Shown: in pieces, positions 26,677 through 33,903 of the stretch
Layout of the letters: every line of letters starts with the position of its first letter
Position numbering within the stretch: the stretch's first letter is position 1
Source: CAYLQA01 sp964385695
Lineage (GTDB): Bacteria; Desulfobacterota; Desulfobulbia; Desulfobulbales; Desulfurivibrionaceae
Length of the DNA: 59,912 nt
Reading direction: 5' to 3'
NCBI GenBank assembly: GCA_964385695.1
Contig: CAYLQA010000015.1
Location: forward strand, 1 to 59,912
Made by a program: the position numbers and the translations under genes
The notes under the pieces: model-generated
The model's database searches: none
What the model saw: only the letters and a program-made list of their open reading frames with translations
What the model was told of the DNA's origin: nothing

Positions 26677-27588
26677 ATGCGTGAGTTGGTTCTGGATAAA
26701 GACAACCTGGAGATCGTCAATCTCTTCAAGAAAATTAAGCGATTTGATGTTTTTCCCGAGCAAGAACTGCTGACCTTTATCAAGATGGGGGTGCTTCAGG
26801 AATATGAGCCCAACGAAATCATTATCCGCCAAGGAAACAATGACCGCTGGGTCTATTTCTTGATAACAGGGAGTCTGGATATTGTAAAAACAGGCCAGGT
26901 AGTTGCCACACTCAAAAGGTGCGGCGACCTATTCGGTGAGATGGGTGCCATTGACGGCTCACCAAGGTCGGCAACCATAAGGGCTAACAGTAAGTCCCTA
27001 GTCGCGGGATTCGACAGCACGGCCATAGATCCTCGCACCAAATCCAATCATCTCAGTTTCAGTTACACACTTTACCGAATTTTTGCAGAAGTCCTTGCGG
27101 TTCGCCTCAGAGAAACAACGAAAGAAAACATGCGGCTGAAAAGAATGGTCCAACCATTTCTGGAGCCAGCAGCACAGGCTCGAAAAGACCGCAAGAAGCC
27201 GCCAGAGAACCTTCTGCAAAACAAAAAAGTGCTTCTCGTGGATAATGACATGCAAGCACGAAAAATTCTCCGATCCATTTTGCAGGAATTGAAATTTCAG
27301 GAAGTTATTGAAACGAGAGACAAAACCCAGGCGCTTAAGATCCTGAGCGAAGAAAAAGTCGATCTGATACTTGCCGAGTTGAACCTGCCAAGGGGGGAGG
27401 GTTTAAAGCTGCTCGAAAAAATTCGCAGCCAGCCCAAAACAAAAAATATCCCATATATCATCATAACGGGCGAAACAGATCAAAATAAAATCAGCCAGGC
27501 TGTCCAGGCCAAGGTAACGCATTACCTCGTCAAACCTATTACGCCTAAGGTCCTGTTTGAAAAAATCAAAGATTCTCTTGATGCTTGA
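26677..27588 (+). CDS. cyclic-nucleotide-binding domain fused to atypical receiver
   Basis: The 303-residue protein has a CRP-type cyclic-nucleotide-binding fold (about 15-140; GSLDIVKTGQVVATLKRCGDLFGEMGAIDGSPRSATIRA). A helical linker (about 140-180) is followed by a response-regulator receiver domain (about 185-303). No DNA-binding helix-turn-helix follows. In the receiver the phosphoacceptor aspartate position reads LILAELNLP, so Asp is replaced by Glu, and the acidic pair reads VDND. The switch Thr (IITGET) and Lys (LVKP) are kept. It may behave as a locked or phosphorylation-independent receiver; that is inference. Confidence 0.85.
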   Translation: MRELVLDKDNLEIVNLFKKIKRFDVFPEQELLTFIKMGVLQEYEPNEIIIRQGNNDRWVYFLITGSLDIVKTGQVVATLKRCGDLFGEMGAIDGSPRSATIRANSKSLVAGFDSTAIDPRTKSNHLSFSYTLYRIFAEVLAVRLRETTKENMRLKRMVQPFLEPAAQARKDRKKPPENLLQNKKVLLVDNDMQARKILRSILQELKFQEVIETRDKTQALKILSEEKVDLILAELNLPRGEGLKLLEKIRSQPKTKNIPYIIITGETDQNKISQAVQAKVTHYLVKPITPKVLFEKIKDSLDA

Positions 27589-27608
27589 GTGGAAAGGGTT
27601 GGTCGGCC

Positions 27609-29057
27609 CTAAAAGGAGTACCGCAGTTCGGCAAAAATCCGATCATTGGCTCCAGTGTTGCGGAACATCGCCTTATTCCCGGCCTCGTAGTTGATCAGCC
27701 CGCCGCTGAGGCGAAGACTATCGGATAACTCATACTCGGCGGAAAAACGCTGAAATGCCCCATCCTCGCCGCGCAGACCAAAGGTTGACAACAACAGGGT
27801 CAGCTTGAGCGTATCGTTATACAGATCACGGTTGAGTCGCAAAACATACTGGAGCTCATCCTCCTTCCCCCAGACAGGCCCGGCCCTGAGTCGATCATCA
27901 AAGGAAAAGATATGGCGGTTGACAACCTCCAAAGAGAGAACCGTTTCACTAAAGCCCGAGTACTCCGTGCCGAGAAGCATATCCAGCCTGTTTTTAGAGC
28001 CGACATCAATGGAATACTCCAGCCCGTCCAAATAGGCGGCCTCGCCCTTATAAAGCCAGTTGCCCCTGGCAATATTGATGCTTGAGCCCAGCATGTTGAT
28101 CTGATTATGACGGCGACGCATGCCTGCCGGACTGTTTTCCAGGTGGGACTGATCATCGAAGAGGTGTGCCCCGTAAAAGGAGAGATCCCAGCCGCTGAAG
28201 ATGCCATTGGCGGCCAGTCCATACTCCTGGTTGTCTAGGGATGTTCCCGGCTTCTCTTCATCCGGGGAAGGAGCGCTGCCCGGGAAAAAATCATTGCCAA
28301 AGACCGGCTCCTTATTGAAACGGACCTCGTGGAGCATAATTGCACTGAGATTCCACTCCCCAAAATAATAATCCAGCTTGCTCATGGTCACGGGCAGCCG
28401 CAGGTCCCGGATGTCCACTACGCCCGGCTCCCTGTTGTCCAGGGGATTGAGGATATCGGTGACCCGGATGTTGTCCGACTTGCCCCAGACCACGACCTGA
28501 CGGCCAAGTCTGAGATCCAGGCTGGGCAGGAGCGAACCCTGCAGATAGACCTCGGTCAGCTCCTCCTCGTGCTCATAACGATCCAACAATTCATCGAGGT
28601 ACTCCTCCCGGCCTTGCAGGGAATACGCCCCGTCATAAAAGGCCTTGGCCCCGATTTTGGCCTGCCAGTTGTCCGCAAGCTTGCCTTCGGCCTCAATATC
28701 AAAGGCGGTGCGCAGGCGCGACAGATCTCGGTGATCCGTCCGGCCCGGCTCCGGCTGCTTGTGGGCATAGTTATAGGCCGCGCTCAAGGTGAGCCCGCCG
28801 GAAAACGTAAGCCATGATGATTCATCAACCTTTTTCGCAGCAGGTAAAGCAGGAAGATCGCCTTTCTCCGGGGCAACCTCATCACCAAAGCCGGAAAACA
28901 CATCGTCAAGGCCCGTATCAGCCGCGGCACCATCGGCGGGCTCATCAAAACCACCCAAAACCGCGTCAAGTTCCCCTTCCTCTCCCAGGACCGCAAACGG
29001 TGAAATCAAAGACAAAAAAAGAACCAGCACAAAAAGCCGGAGGCAAATCCCTGCCAT
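27609..29057 (-). CDS. DUF1302-like outer-membrane protein
   Basis: The 482-residue product has a signal peptide (about 1-25, cleavage near VLG-E) and an acidic linker (about 26-75) with repeated D-x-V-x-x-GF motifs. A beta-rich domain (about 80-482) has alternating aromatic strands and ends in IFAELRYSF, an outer-membrane insertion signature. The pattern GRQVVVWGKSDNIRVTDILNPLDNREPG is characteristic of DUF1302-like barrels. It is the last gene of a three-gene run with a LolA-like protein and an RND transporter and probably forms their outer-membrane part. Confidence 0.8.
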   Translation of the reverse strand: MAGICLRLFVLVLFLSLISPFAVLGEEGELDAVLGGFDEPADGAAADTGLDDVFSGFGDEVAPEKGDLPALPAAKKVDESSWLTFSGGLTLSAAYNYAHKQPEPGRTDHRDLSRLRTAFDIEAEGKLADNWQAKIGAKAFYDGAYSLQGREEYLDELLDRYEHEEELTEVYLQGSLLPSLDLRLGRQVVVWGKSDNIRVTDILNPLDNREPGVVDIRDLRLPVTMSKLDYYFGEWNLSAIMLHEVRFNKEPVFGNDFFPGSAPSPDEEKPGTSLDNQEYGLAANGIFSGWDLSFYGAHLFDDQSHLENSPAGMRRRHNQINMLGSSINIARGNWLYKGEAAYLDGLEYSIDVGSKNRLDMLLGTEYSGFSETVLSLEVVNRHIFSFDDRLRAGPVWGKEDELQYVLRLNRDLYNDTLKLTLLLSTFGLRGEDGAFQRFSAEYELSDSLRLSGGLINYEAGNKAMFRNTGANDRIFAELRYSF

Positions 29058-29058
29058 C

Positions 29059-29886
29059 TTACAATCCCTTTTCCAGACGGCGGACTGTAAAGATGGACTC
29101 GTCTATCTGCTGGTTAAACTTAACGTTGTTCCAGCGGAGGATGGTCCGATGCAGGGTCTTTTTATTTTTGGTGGTCTTCATGTGGGTCTCGGTTGCCACC
29201 CAGATGTTGTCGATCAGCTCAAGCTGTTTGACTTCCATGTACTTGATCTTTTTCCCCTCCTTAACCCAATGCACGGCCCGGATCGGGAAAAAGATGTCCT
29301 GGCGGATGAAAAGCACCGACTTGGTGTAGCCGTAACGCTCCTCCACCACCTTGTCGCGGGGCAGGGCCTCGATCAGCCAGACCTTGTTGCCGTTTACCAC
29401 TGCCTCCTTCAAGATCTTGTAACGCCACTCGTCCAAGACCCGCTTATTCATGTCTGCATAGGAAAAATCCGAGCCCATGAAGGCGGATGACTTGTCCGAG
29501 GAGGCAATACGTTTGGTCTTGTGCAGTTCCGGCAGAAAGAGCCACTGGTCGTCATCTTTCTCGCCGCTGTAATAATCGTAGGTCAAAAAACCCGTGTCCC
29601 GGACATCGGCCGGTTCGATGAAAAACTGGATACGCCAGGTGTCCCTGCCCTTGTCCTTCATAAAGGCCTTGATCAGTCGCTGGCGCTGATGCCCCTTTTT
29701 ATCGATAAGGACCATCTCCGTATTAATGGTGATATTGTCGCCATCGTCCCGGGCATCGACCTTTTCCATAATCTCTCTGGCCGTCAGAGCCTGGGCGAAT
29801 TGCGGAGGGAAAAGGGCGAAACAGAAGAAAAATATTGAAAGAACAAGCAATCCTGCCTTGCCCATCATGTACTGGGTTGTTTTCAT
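29059..29886 (-). CDS. LolA-like outer-membrane lipoprotein-sorting-type protein
   Basis: The 275-residue product has a signal peptide (about 1-33, cleavage near AQA-L). The single beta domain is of the LolA/LolB-like fold found next to MMPL transporters, beginning LTAREIMEKVDARDDGDN. Motifs such as WRIQFFIEPADVRDTGFLTY and the C-terminal DESIFTVRRLEKGL match this group. Family members are thought to carry a lipid-like cargo across the periplasm. One base separates it from the downstream barrel gene, and eight bases from the RND gene. Confidence 0.85.
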   Translation of the reverse strand: MKTTQYMMGKAGLLVLSIFFFCFALFPPQFAQALTAREIMEKVDARDDGDNITINTEMVLIDKKGHQRQRLIKAFMKDKGRDTWRIQFFIEPADVRDTGFLTYDYYSGEKDDDQWLFLPELHKTKRIASSDKSSAFMGSDFSYADMNKRVLDEWRYKILKEAVVNGNKVWLIEALPRDKVVEERYGYTKSVLFIRQDIFFPIRAVHWVKEGKKIKYMEVKQLELIDNIWVATETHMKTTKNKKTLHRTILRWNNVKFNQQIDESIFTVRRLEKGL

Positions 29887-29894
29887 AATATTCC

Positions 29895-32375
29895 CTATCG
29901 TTGTGAGAGTTCGACCCGCCCGGCATCTCGTGCGGCAATCATGGTAAAAAGGGCCGGTGCCACGAGAAAGTCTGCAGCCAGGGCCAAAATGAGAGCCAAG
30001 CCGGTCAACATGCCGAAGTTATAGAGGTTGCTCATGGAGGCGAACATAAAGATAAAAAAGCCTAAAGAGAGCACCACGGTGGTAGTAAGCATGGCCCGGC
30101 CCGCCGTGTGCAGGGTGTTGCGCACCGCCAGCACCGCATCGCCGCTCTGGGCAAAATAGCGCCGGAAATTATAGACAAAATGTACGGTGTCATCCACGGC
30201 GATGCCGATGGCAATGGAGCCGATGAGCATGGTGAACATGTCTAAGGGGATACCGGCCCAGCCCATAAAGCCGAGGACAACGATGATGGGCATGAGGTTG
30301 GGCAACATACTGGCCAGTCCCAGCCGCCAGCTGCCCACCAAAAGGATCATCATCACTGAGATCACCCCGGCGGCAATCATATAACTTTGCGCAGCCGAAT
30401 GGATGGCGGCATAGATGATACGGCCGAAAAGGGCCATAATGCCGGTCATCTCCGTTTTGATATTATCGGCAAAGACCTCCTGGGTCAGGGCATCGACCTT
30501 GTCGATAAAGGGCACATACTTCATGGCATCCTGCCAGGGAACCTTGATGGTGATCCGAGCCAGCTGAAAGCGGGAGTCCACCACATCCTCAAGGTCGTCT
30601 GAGCCGGAATTCTCAAAGAGCAAAAACTCCTGGGGGATGAGCTTGGCATCCTGGGGGATGGCATAAAACTCGGGGCGATTTTCATTAAGGGCCTGGTGGA
30701 TCTCCTTGATCACATCCACCACAGACATCACCTTGCCCACCTTTATAACAGAATCCTCGGCCTGCAACCGCTGGGCCAACTCATCCATGCTGTTCAGCAC
30801 CTTGGGATCATAAAGTCCGTTTTCGCGTCCCGTATCCAGGACAAGCTCCAGGGTGACGGAGCCGTTCAACGACTTGTCGATCCAGCTGGTTGATTTTTTT
30901 ACCGGCATGTTCTGCGGCAACCAGGAGAGCAGATCGTGGGAAAAGCCCAGCCTGCTGATGCCGGCAAAAGAAAAAACGAGCAAAACAACGGTACCGAGCA
31001 AAATCGCCTTACTCTTACTGGTGGCAAAATCCGTTATCCCATCCATTATTTTTGTCATGGGTCCGGCAGGAAATTCTGCATCATCAGTTTGCGTATCTTT
31101 TGCGCCTTTCTTGGCCTTGATCGGGGTCACGGCCAACAGGGCAGGCAGGAAGACGATGGAGTAGAGCAGGGCCAGCATCACGCCAAAGGAGGCAAACATA
31201 CCAAGATCGGCCACCGGGGCGATCTTGGCACCGAAAAAGGAGGCAAGGCCTGCGGCCGTGGTGAGACTGGTCATGACGATGGCCAGGCCGGAATGGCCCA
31301 TGGCCTTGATCAGGGCCTGGCGCTTATCGTTCATCTTTTTCAGATTCTGATAGAAAATGGCCAACACATGGACGCTGTCGCCAACCCCCACCGCCAGGAT
31401 AAAAGAGGGCAAAATCATGGTGGGCATCTTGATCGGTACCCCAAGGGAGGCCATGGTCGCCAGGGTGGAAACAAGGGCCAGGATCACCACCAGCAGCGGA
31501 TAAAACACCCCGCTTATCCTGCGGAACATCAGAAAGAGGCAAACTGCAATGGTCAAGACCGCCAGGCGCAGAAAGAGCATCATATCCTCGCGCATGGTCT
31601 TTTTCACCGTGTTGGTGACCACCGGGCTGCCAGCCAAGTGTATCTTGAAATCATCGGCCTGGAACTTGGCCGCGATCTTCTTTGTGGCCATGACAACGGC
31701 GCCGCGCTGCATCTCCGAGAGGTAGGCCCGCTCGTCCTCGGCTGCCTGCCCCGCCATCTCACGCCCCTCTGTCCCAGGGTCCATGGGCTCACCGTCGTCA
31801 AAACCCTCCATGAGCTCGTCTCCGCTCTCCTTGGGAGCGGCATAGGCATCGGTCTGGATAATAATGGTGGTAGAGCGGCCATCGGCCGAAACCAGCCTGT
31901 CTATATAGAGAGGATTGGCAAGGACCCTTTTCTTCAGCGCCACCAGCCCCTCTTCACCTTGGGGCCATTTTTCCAGCAGATCCTCAACCACAATGCCGTC
32001 TTGCACGCCTGTGGTATTTCTGGCATTGACCATGGAGGTGATATCGTCAAGATGGGGCACCTTGGCCTCCAGGGTCTCATGGAGTTTTTTCAGCTTTTTT
32101 AAAAATTCCTGACTGAAGACCTGGTCGCTCTCAATGGCCAGGACCACCAAATCATCGCGGCCAAACTGATCGCGAAAATCGTTGTAGGTTTTGAGAATGG
32201 GGTCGCTGGGATGAAGGAACCCCTCATCCGACATGTCGATTCTGAGATTAGGCAGCTGGCGCACCGCACCAAGTGCCAGCACAATCATCAGGGCGACAAC
32301 AACCCACCTGAAGGTGAAAATCTTGTCGGTGAAAGCCTCAAACCACTGTTCAACACGTGCCTTTACGGAAGCCAT
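29895..32375 (-). CDS. RND (MMPL-type) transporter
   Basis: The 826-residue product has the two-fold RND layout: a membrane span (about 20-38), a large periplasmic loop (about 40-270), five spans (about 275-420), a second loop, and a final five-span block (about 655-815). Conserved pieces include AVGVGDSVHVLAIFYQ in the first half and GIAVDDTVHFVYNFRR in the second, with the charged residues of the proton relay. It resembles MMPL/HpnN-type lipid exporters more than tripartite drug pumps. No HlyD/MFP gene is linked, and the LolA-like protein downstream probably takes that place. Confidence 0.9.
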   Translation of the reverse strand: MASVKARVEQWFEAFTDKIFTFRWVVVALMIVLALGAVRQLPNLRIDMSDEGFLHPSDPILKTYNDFRDQFGRDDLVVLAIESDQVFSQEFLKKLKKLHETLEAKVPHLDDITSMVNARNTTGVQDGIVVEDLLEKWPQGEEGLVALKKRVLANPLYIDRLVSADGRSTTIIIQTDAYAAPKESGDELMEGFDDGEPMDPGTEGREMAGQAAEDERAYLSEMQRGAVVMATKKIAAKFQADDFKIHLAGSPVVTNTVKKTMREDMMLFLRLAVLTIAVCLFLMFRRISGVFYPLLVVILALVSTLATMASLGVPIKMPTMILPSFILAVGVGDSVHVLAIFYQNLKKMNDKRQALIKAMGHSGLAIVMTSLTTAAGLASFFGAKIAPVADLGMFASFGVMLALLYSIVFLPALLAVTPIKAKKGAKDTQTDDAEFPAGPMTKIMDGITDFATSKSKAILLGTVVLLVFSFAGISRLGFSHDLLSWLPQNMPVKKSTSWIDKSLNGSVTLELVLDTGRENGLYDPKVLNSMDELAQRLQAEDSVIKVGKVMSVVDVIKEIHQALNENRPEFYAIPQDAKLIPQEFLLFENSGSDDLEDVVDSRFQLARITIKVPWQDAMKYVPFIDKVDALTQEVFADNIKTEMTGIMALFGRIIYAAIHSAAQSYMIAAGVISVMMILLVGSWRLGLASMLPNLMPIIVVLGFMGWAGIPLDMFTMLIGSIAIGIAVDDTVHFVYNFRRYFAQSGDAVLAVRNTLHTAGRAMLTTTVVLSLGFFIFMFASMSNLYNFGMLTGLALILALAADFLVAPALFTMIAARDAGRVELSQR

Positions 32376-32724
32376 TTTCTAAAAATTCTCCACGGTTAAG
32401 TGCTTGTTGTTCCCCTCAAAAACCAAAATGCCATTTATGCCCGTCATGGCCTGAAAAAACTGCCTTTCATATACCCACAAAAAAGAATTTAAGCAATATC
32501 TTTAATAATAAAGAAAAGGCACCCTTTGCCATTTGGGAAGAGGTGCAAAAAAAATCAGCACCAACAAAGCCTTTCAAAGGTACCTACAAATGAATGACCA
32601 AGATTCACTGATGGTATACCAGGAGGCAAATAACCTCACAGCAAATAACCTCAAAAAAATCGCTGCACACCGTAAAAAATAACAAGAAATCCAACTTACA
32701 AAACCTTTACCAACGCACCACACC
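32376..32724. other. intergenic region, no gene seen
   Basis: This AT-rich stretch lies between the divergent RND operon and the toxin-antitoxin pair. The open frame at 32357-32593 overlaps the start of the RND gene on the other strand and has no motif, so I do not call it. A direct repeat of AATAACCTCA occurs at about 32629-32653. Confidence 0.4.
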
Positions 32725-32753
32725 TTGACCAAGGTTAACTTGCGTGTTAACAT
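32725..32753 (+). promoter_or_regulatory. promoter/operator of the higBA pair
   Basis: TTGACC (32725-32730) and TAACAT (32748-32753) are separated by 17 bases. Two GTTAAC palindromes (32734-32739 and 32746-32751) lie in the spacer and across the -10 box, the usual place for an antitoxin operator. The predicted transcription start falls within a few bases of the ATG at 32762. Confidence 0.6.
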
Positions 32754-32761
32754 TTAAACAG

Positions 32762-33115
32762 ATGCGAAAGATTCAGTTCTATAAAATGAAATCCGGCAGC
32801 TGTCCGGTTGAAGAGTTTCTCGATTCATTATCGAGCAAACAGGCACAAAAAGTTACTTGGGTTCTCCAGTTGATTGAGGAACTTGCTCAAATACCAGGGC
32901 AATACTTCAAAAAGCTATCAAACAGCGATGACATTTGGGAAGTAAGAGTTATTTATGGAGGCAATATTTTTCGCATCCTTGGTTTTTTAGATGGTTCAGA
33001 CTTGGTTGTCCTGAATCATGCTTTTCAAAAGAAAACGCAAAAGACTCCTCTTCGGGCGATAAGGTTAGCCGAAGAAAGAAAACTTGACTATTTGAGGAGG
33101 AAAAACGGTGAGTGA
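32762..33115 (+). CDS. higB: HigB/RelE-type toxin
   Basis: The product has about 117 residues from ATG 32762 (MRKIQFYKMKSGSCPVEEF). It matches the phage-derived Gp49/HigB toxin family: a short N-terminal strand, SCPVEEFLDSLSSKQAQKVTWVL, then DDIWEVRVIYGGNIFRILGFLDG and VLNHAFQKKTQKTP with basic residues at the RNase site. Family members cut mRNA on the ribosome. A GTG at 32744 would add six residues but lies upstream of the predicted transcript start. It overlaps the antitoxin gene by eight bases, toxin first. Confidence 0.88.
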   Translation: MRKIQFYKMKSGSCPVEEFLDSLSSKQAQKVTWVLQLIEELAQIPGQYFKKLSNSDDIWEVRVIYGGNIFRILGFLDGSDLVVLNHAFQKKTQKTPLRAIRLAEERKLDYLRRKNGE

Positions 33116-33383
33116 TTTACAAAAGTATATAAAAAAGCGGAAAGTAACCGACTCTAAGTTTTCTCAAAACTATGACACAGGATATGCAGAGTTTAAGATT
33201 GGGGCCATGCTGAAGGTTGCGCGAGAACAAGCAGGACTCACCCAAGAGCAGTTGGCAAACAAGCTGCACACAAAGAAATCAGCAATTTCACGTATTGAGA
33301 ATCACGCTGAGGATATCAAGCTTTCGACGCTGGAAAGGTTTGCCGAGGCCATCGGCAAAAAGCTGCGAATAGAGGTCGCTTAA
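33108..33383 (+). CDS. higA: HigA-type XRE antitoxin
   Basis: The 91-residue product has a helix-turn-helix of the XRE type at about 35-88 (MLKVAREQAGLTQEQLANKLHTKKSAISRIEN). It should neutralise the preceding toxin and repress the shared promoter. The start is GTG at 33108, preceded by GAGGAGG, and lies within the end of the toxin gene. Confidence 0.88.
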   Translation: MSDLQKYIKKRKVTDSKFSQNYDTGYAEFKIGAMLKVAREQAGLTQEQLANKLHTKKSAISRIENHAEDIKLSTLERFAEAIGKKLRIEVA

Positions 33384-33485
33384 CCCTTTAAGCAGCATGT
33401 GTGATTAGGCTGAAACGCAGAACATGCGCAGAACCAAAACAGGGTACTCAAGATAGACAAAAGATAGTAATTTCAGGTGGATAGG

Positions 33486-33563
33486 TGGTCGGGGCGGCAG
33501 GATTCGAACCTGCGGCCTCCTGCTCCCAAGGCAGGCGCGCTAACCAGGCTGCGCTACGCCCCG
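33486..33563 (-). tRNA. tRNA-Pro (UGG)
   Basis: The 78-base minus-strand sequence begins CGGGGCGTAGCGCAGCC and ends CGCCCCG-ACCA with CCA encoded. The anticodon arm is CCTGC-CTTGGGA-GCAGG, anticodon TGG. The C1 start pairs with the 3-prime G, as usual for bacterial proline tRNAs. Confidence 0.95.
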
Positions 33564-33758
33564 ACACAAAGAATAGGAAGGGCTTTATTAGCACTATGTC
33601 ACTGTATGGTCAAGGAAAAATGTCTTGTCTCAAGCCTTGGCCGCCGTGCCGACCTGGCTCGTTCTTTTGAACGGCAAGGGCTTTTTACAATTTCAACAAA
33701 ACATTGTTGACGCCTTTAAAACGACTTGCTATATTGCCCGCGTTCAATTGAGCATTGA

Positions 33759-33834
33759 TCCCGGGTAGCTCAGTTGGTAGAGCAGGTGGCTGTTAACCAC
33801 CCTGTCGGGGGTTCGAGTCCCTCCCCGGGAGCCA
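33759..33834 (+). tRNA. tRNA-Asn (GUU)
   Basis: The 76-base sequence begins TCCCGGGTAGCTCAG and ends CCCGGGA-GCCA with CCA encoded. The anticodon loop is CTGTTAA in the stem GGTGG/CCACC, anticodon GTT. A terminator follows after ten bases. Confidence 0.96.
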
Positions 33835-33844
33835 AAACATTCAA

Positions 33845-33874
33845 GGCTGCCTCTTTTTAGAGGCGGCCTTTTTT
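33845..33874 (+). terminator. terminator after tRNA-Asn
   Basis: GGCTGCCTC and GAGGCGGCC form a 9-bp stem with one G-T pair and a T-rich loop, followed by TTTTTT. It also separates the tRNA from the convergent M50-HlyD gene. Confidence 0.88.
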
Positions 33875-33903
33875 ATCGCCTGAAACACGCCTCCAACAGA
33901 CTC

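Noticed and set aside
30936..32102. Open frame of 388 codons antisense to the RND transporter gene
   Set aside because: Composition is His/Gly/Gln-rich as expected from a reverse reading of membrane-protein codons; no domain or start signal.
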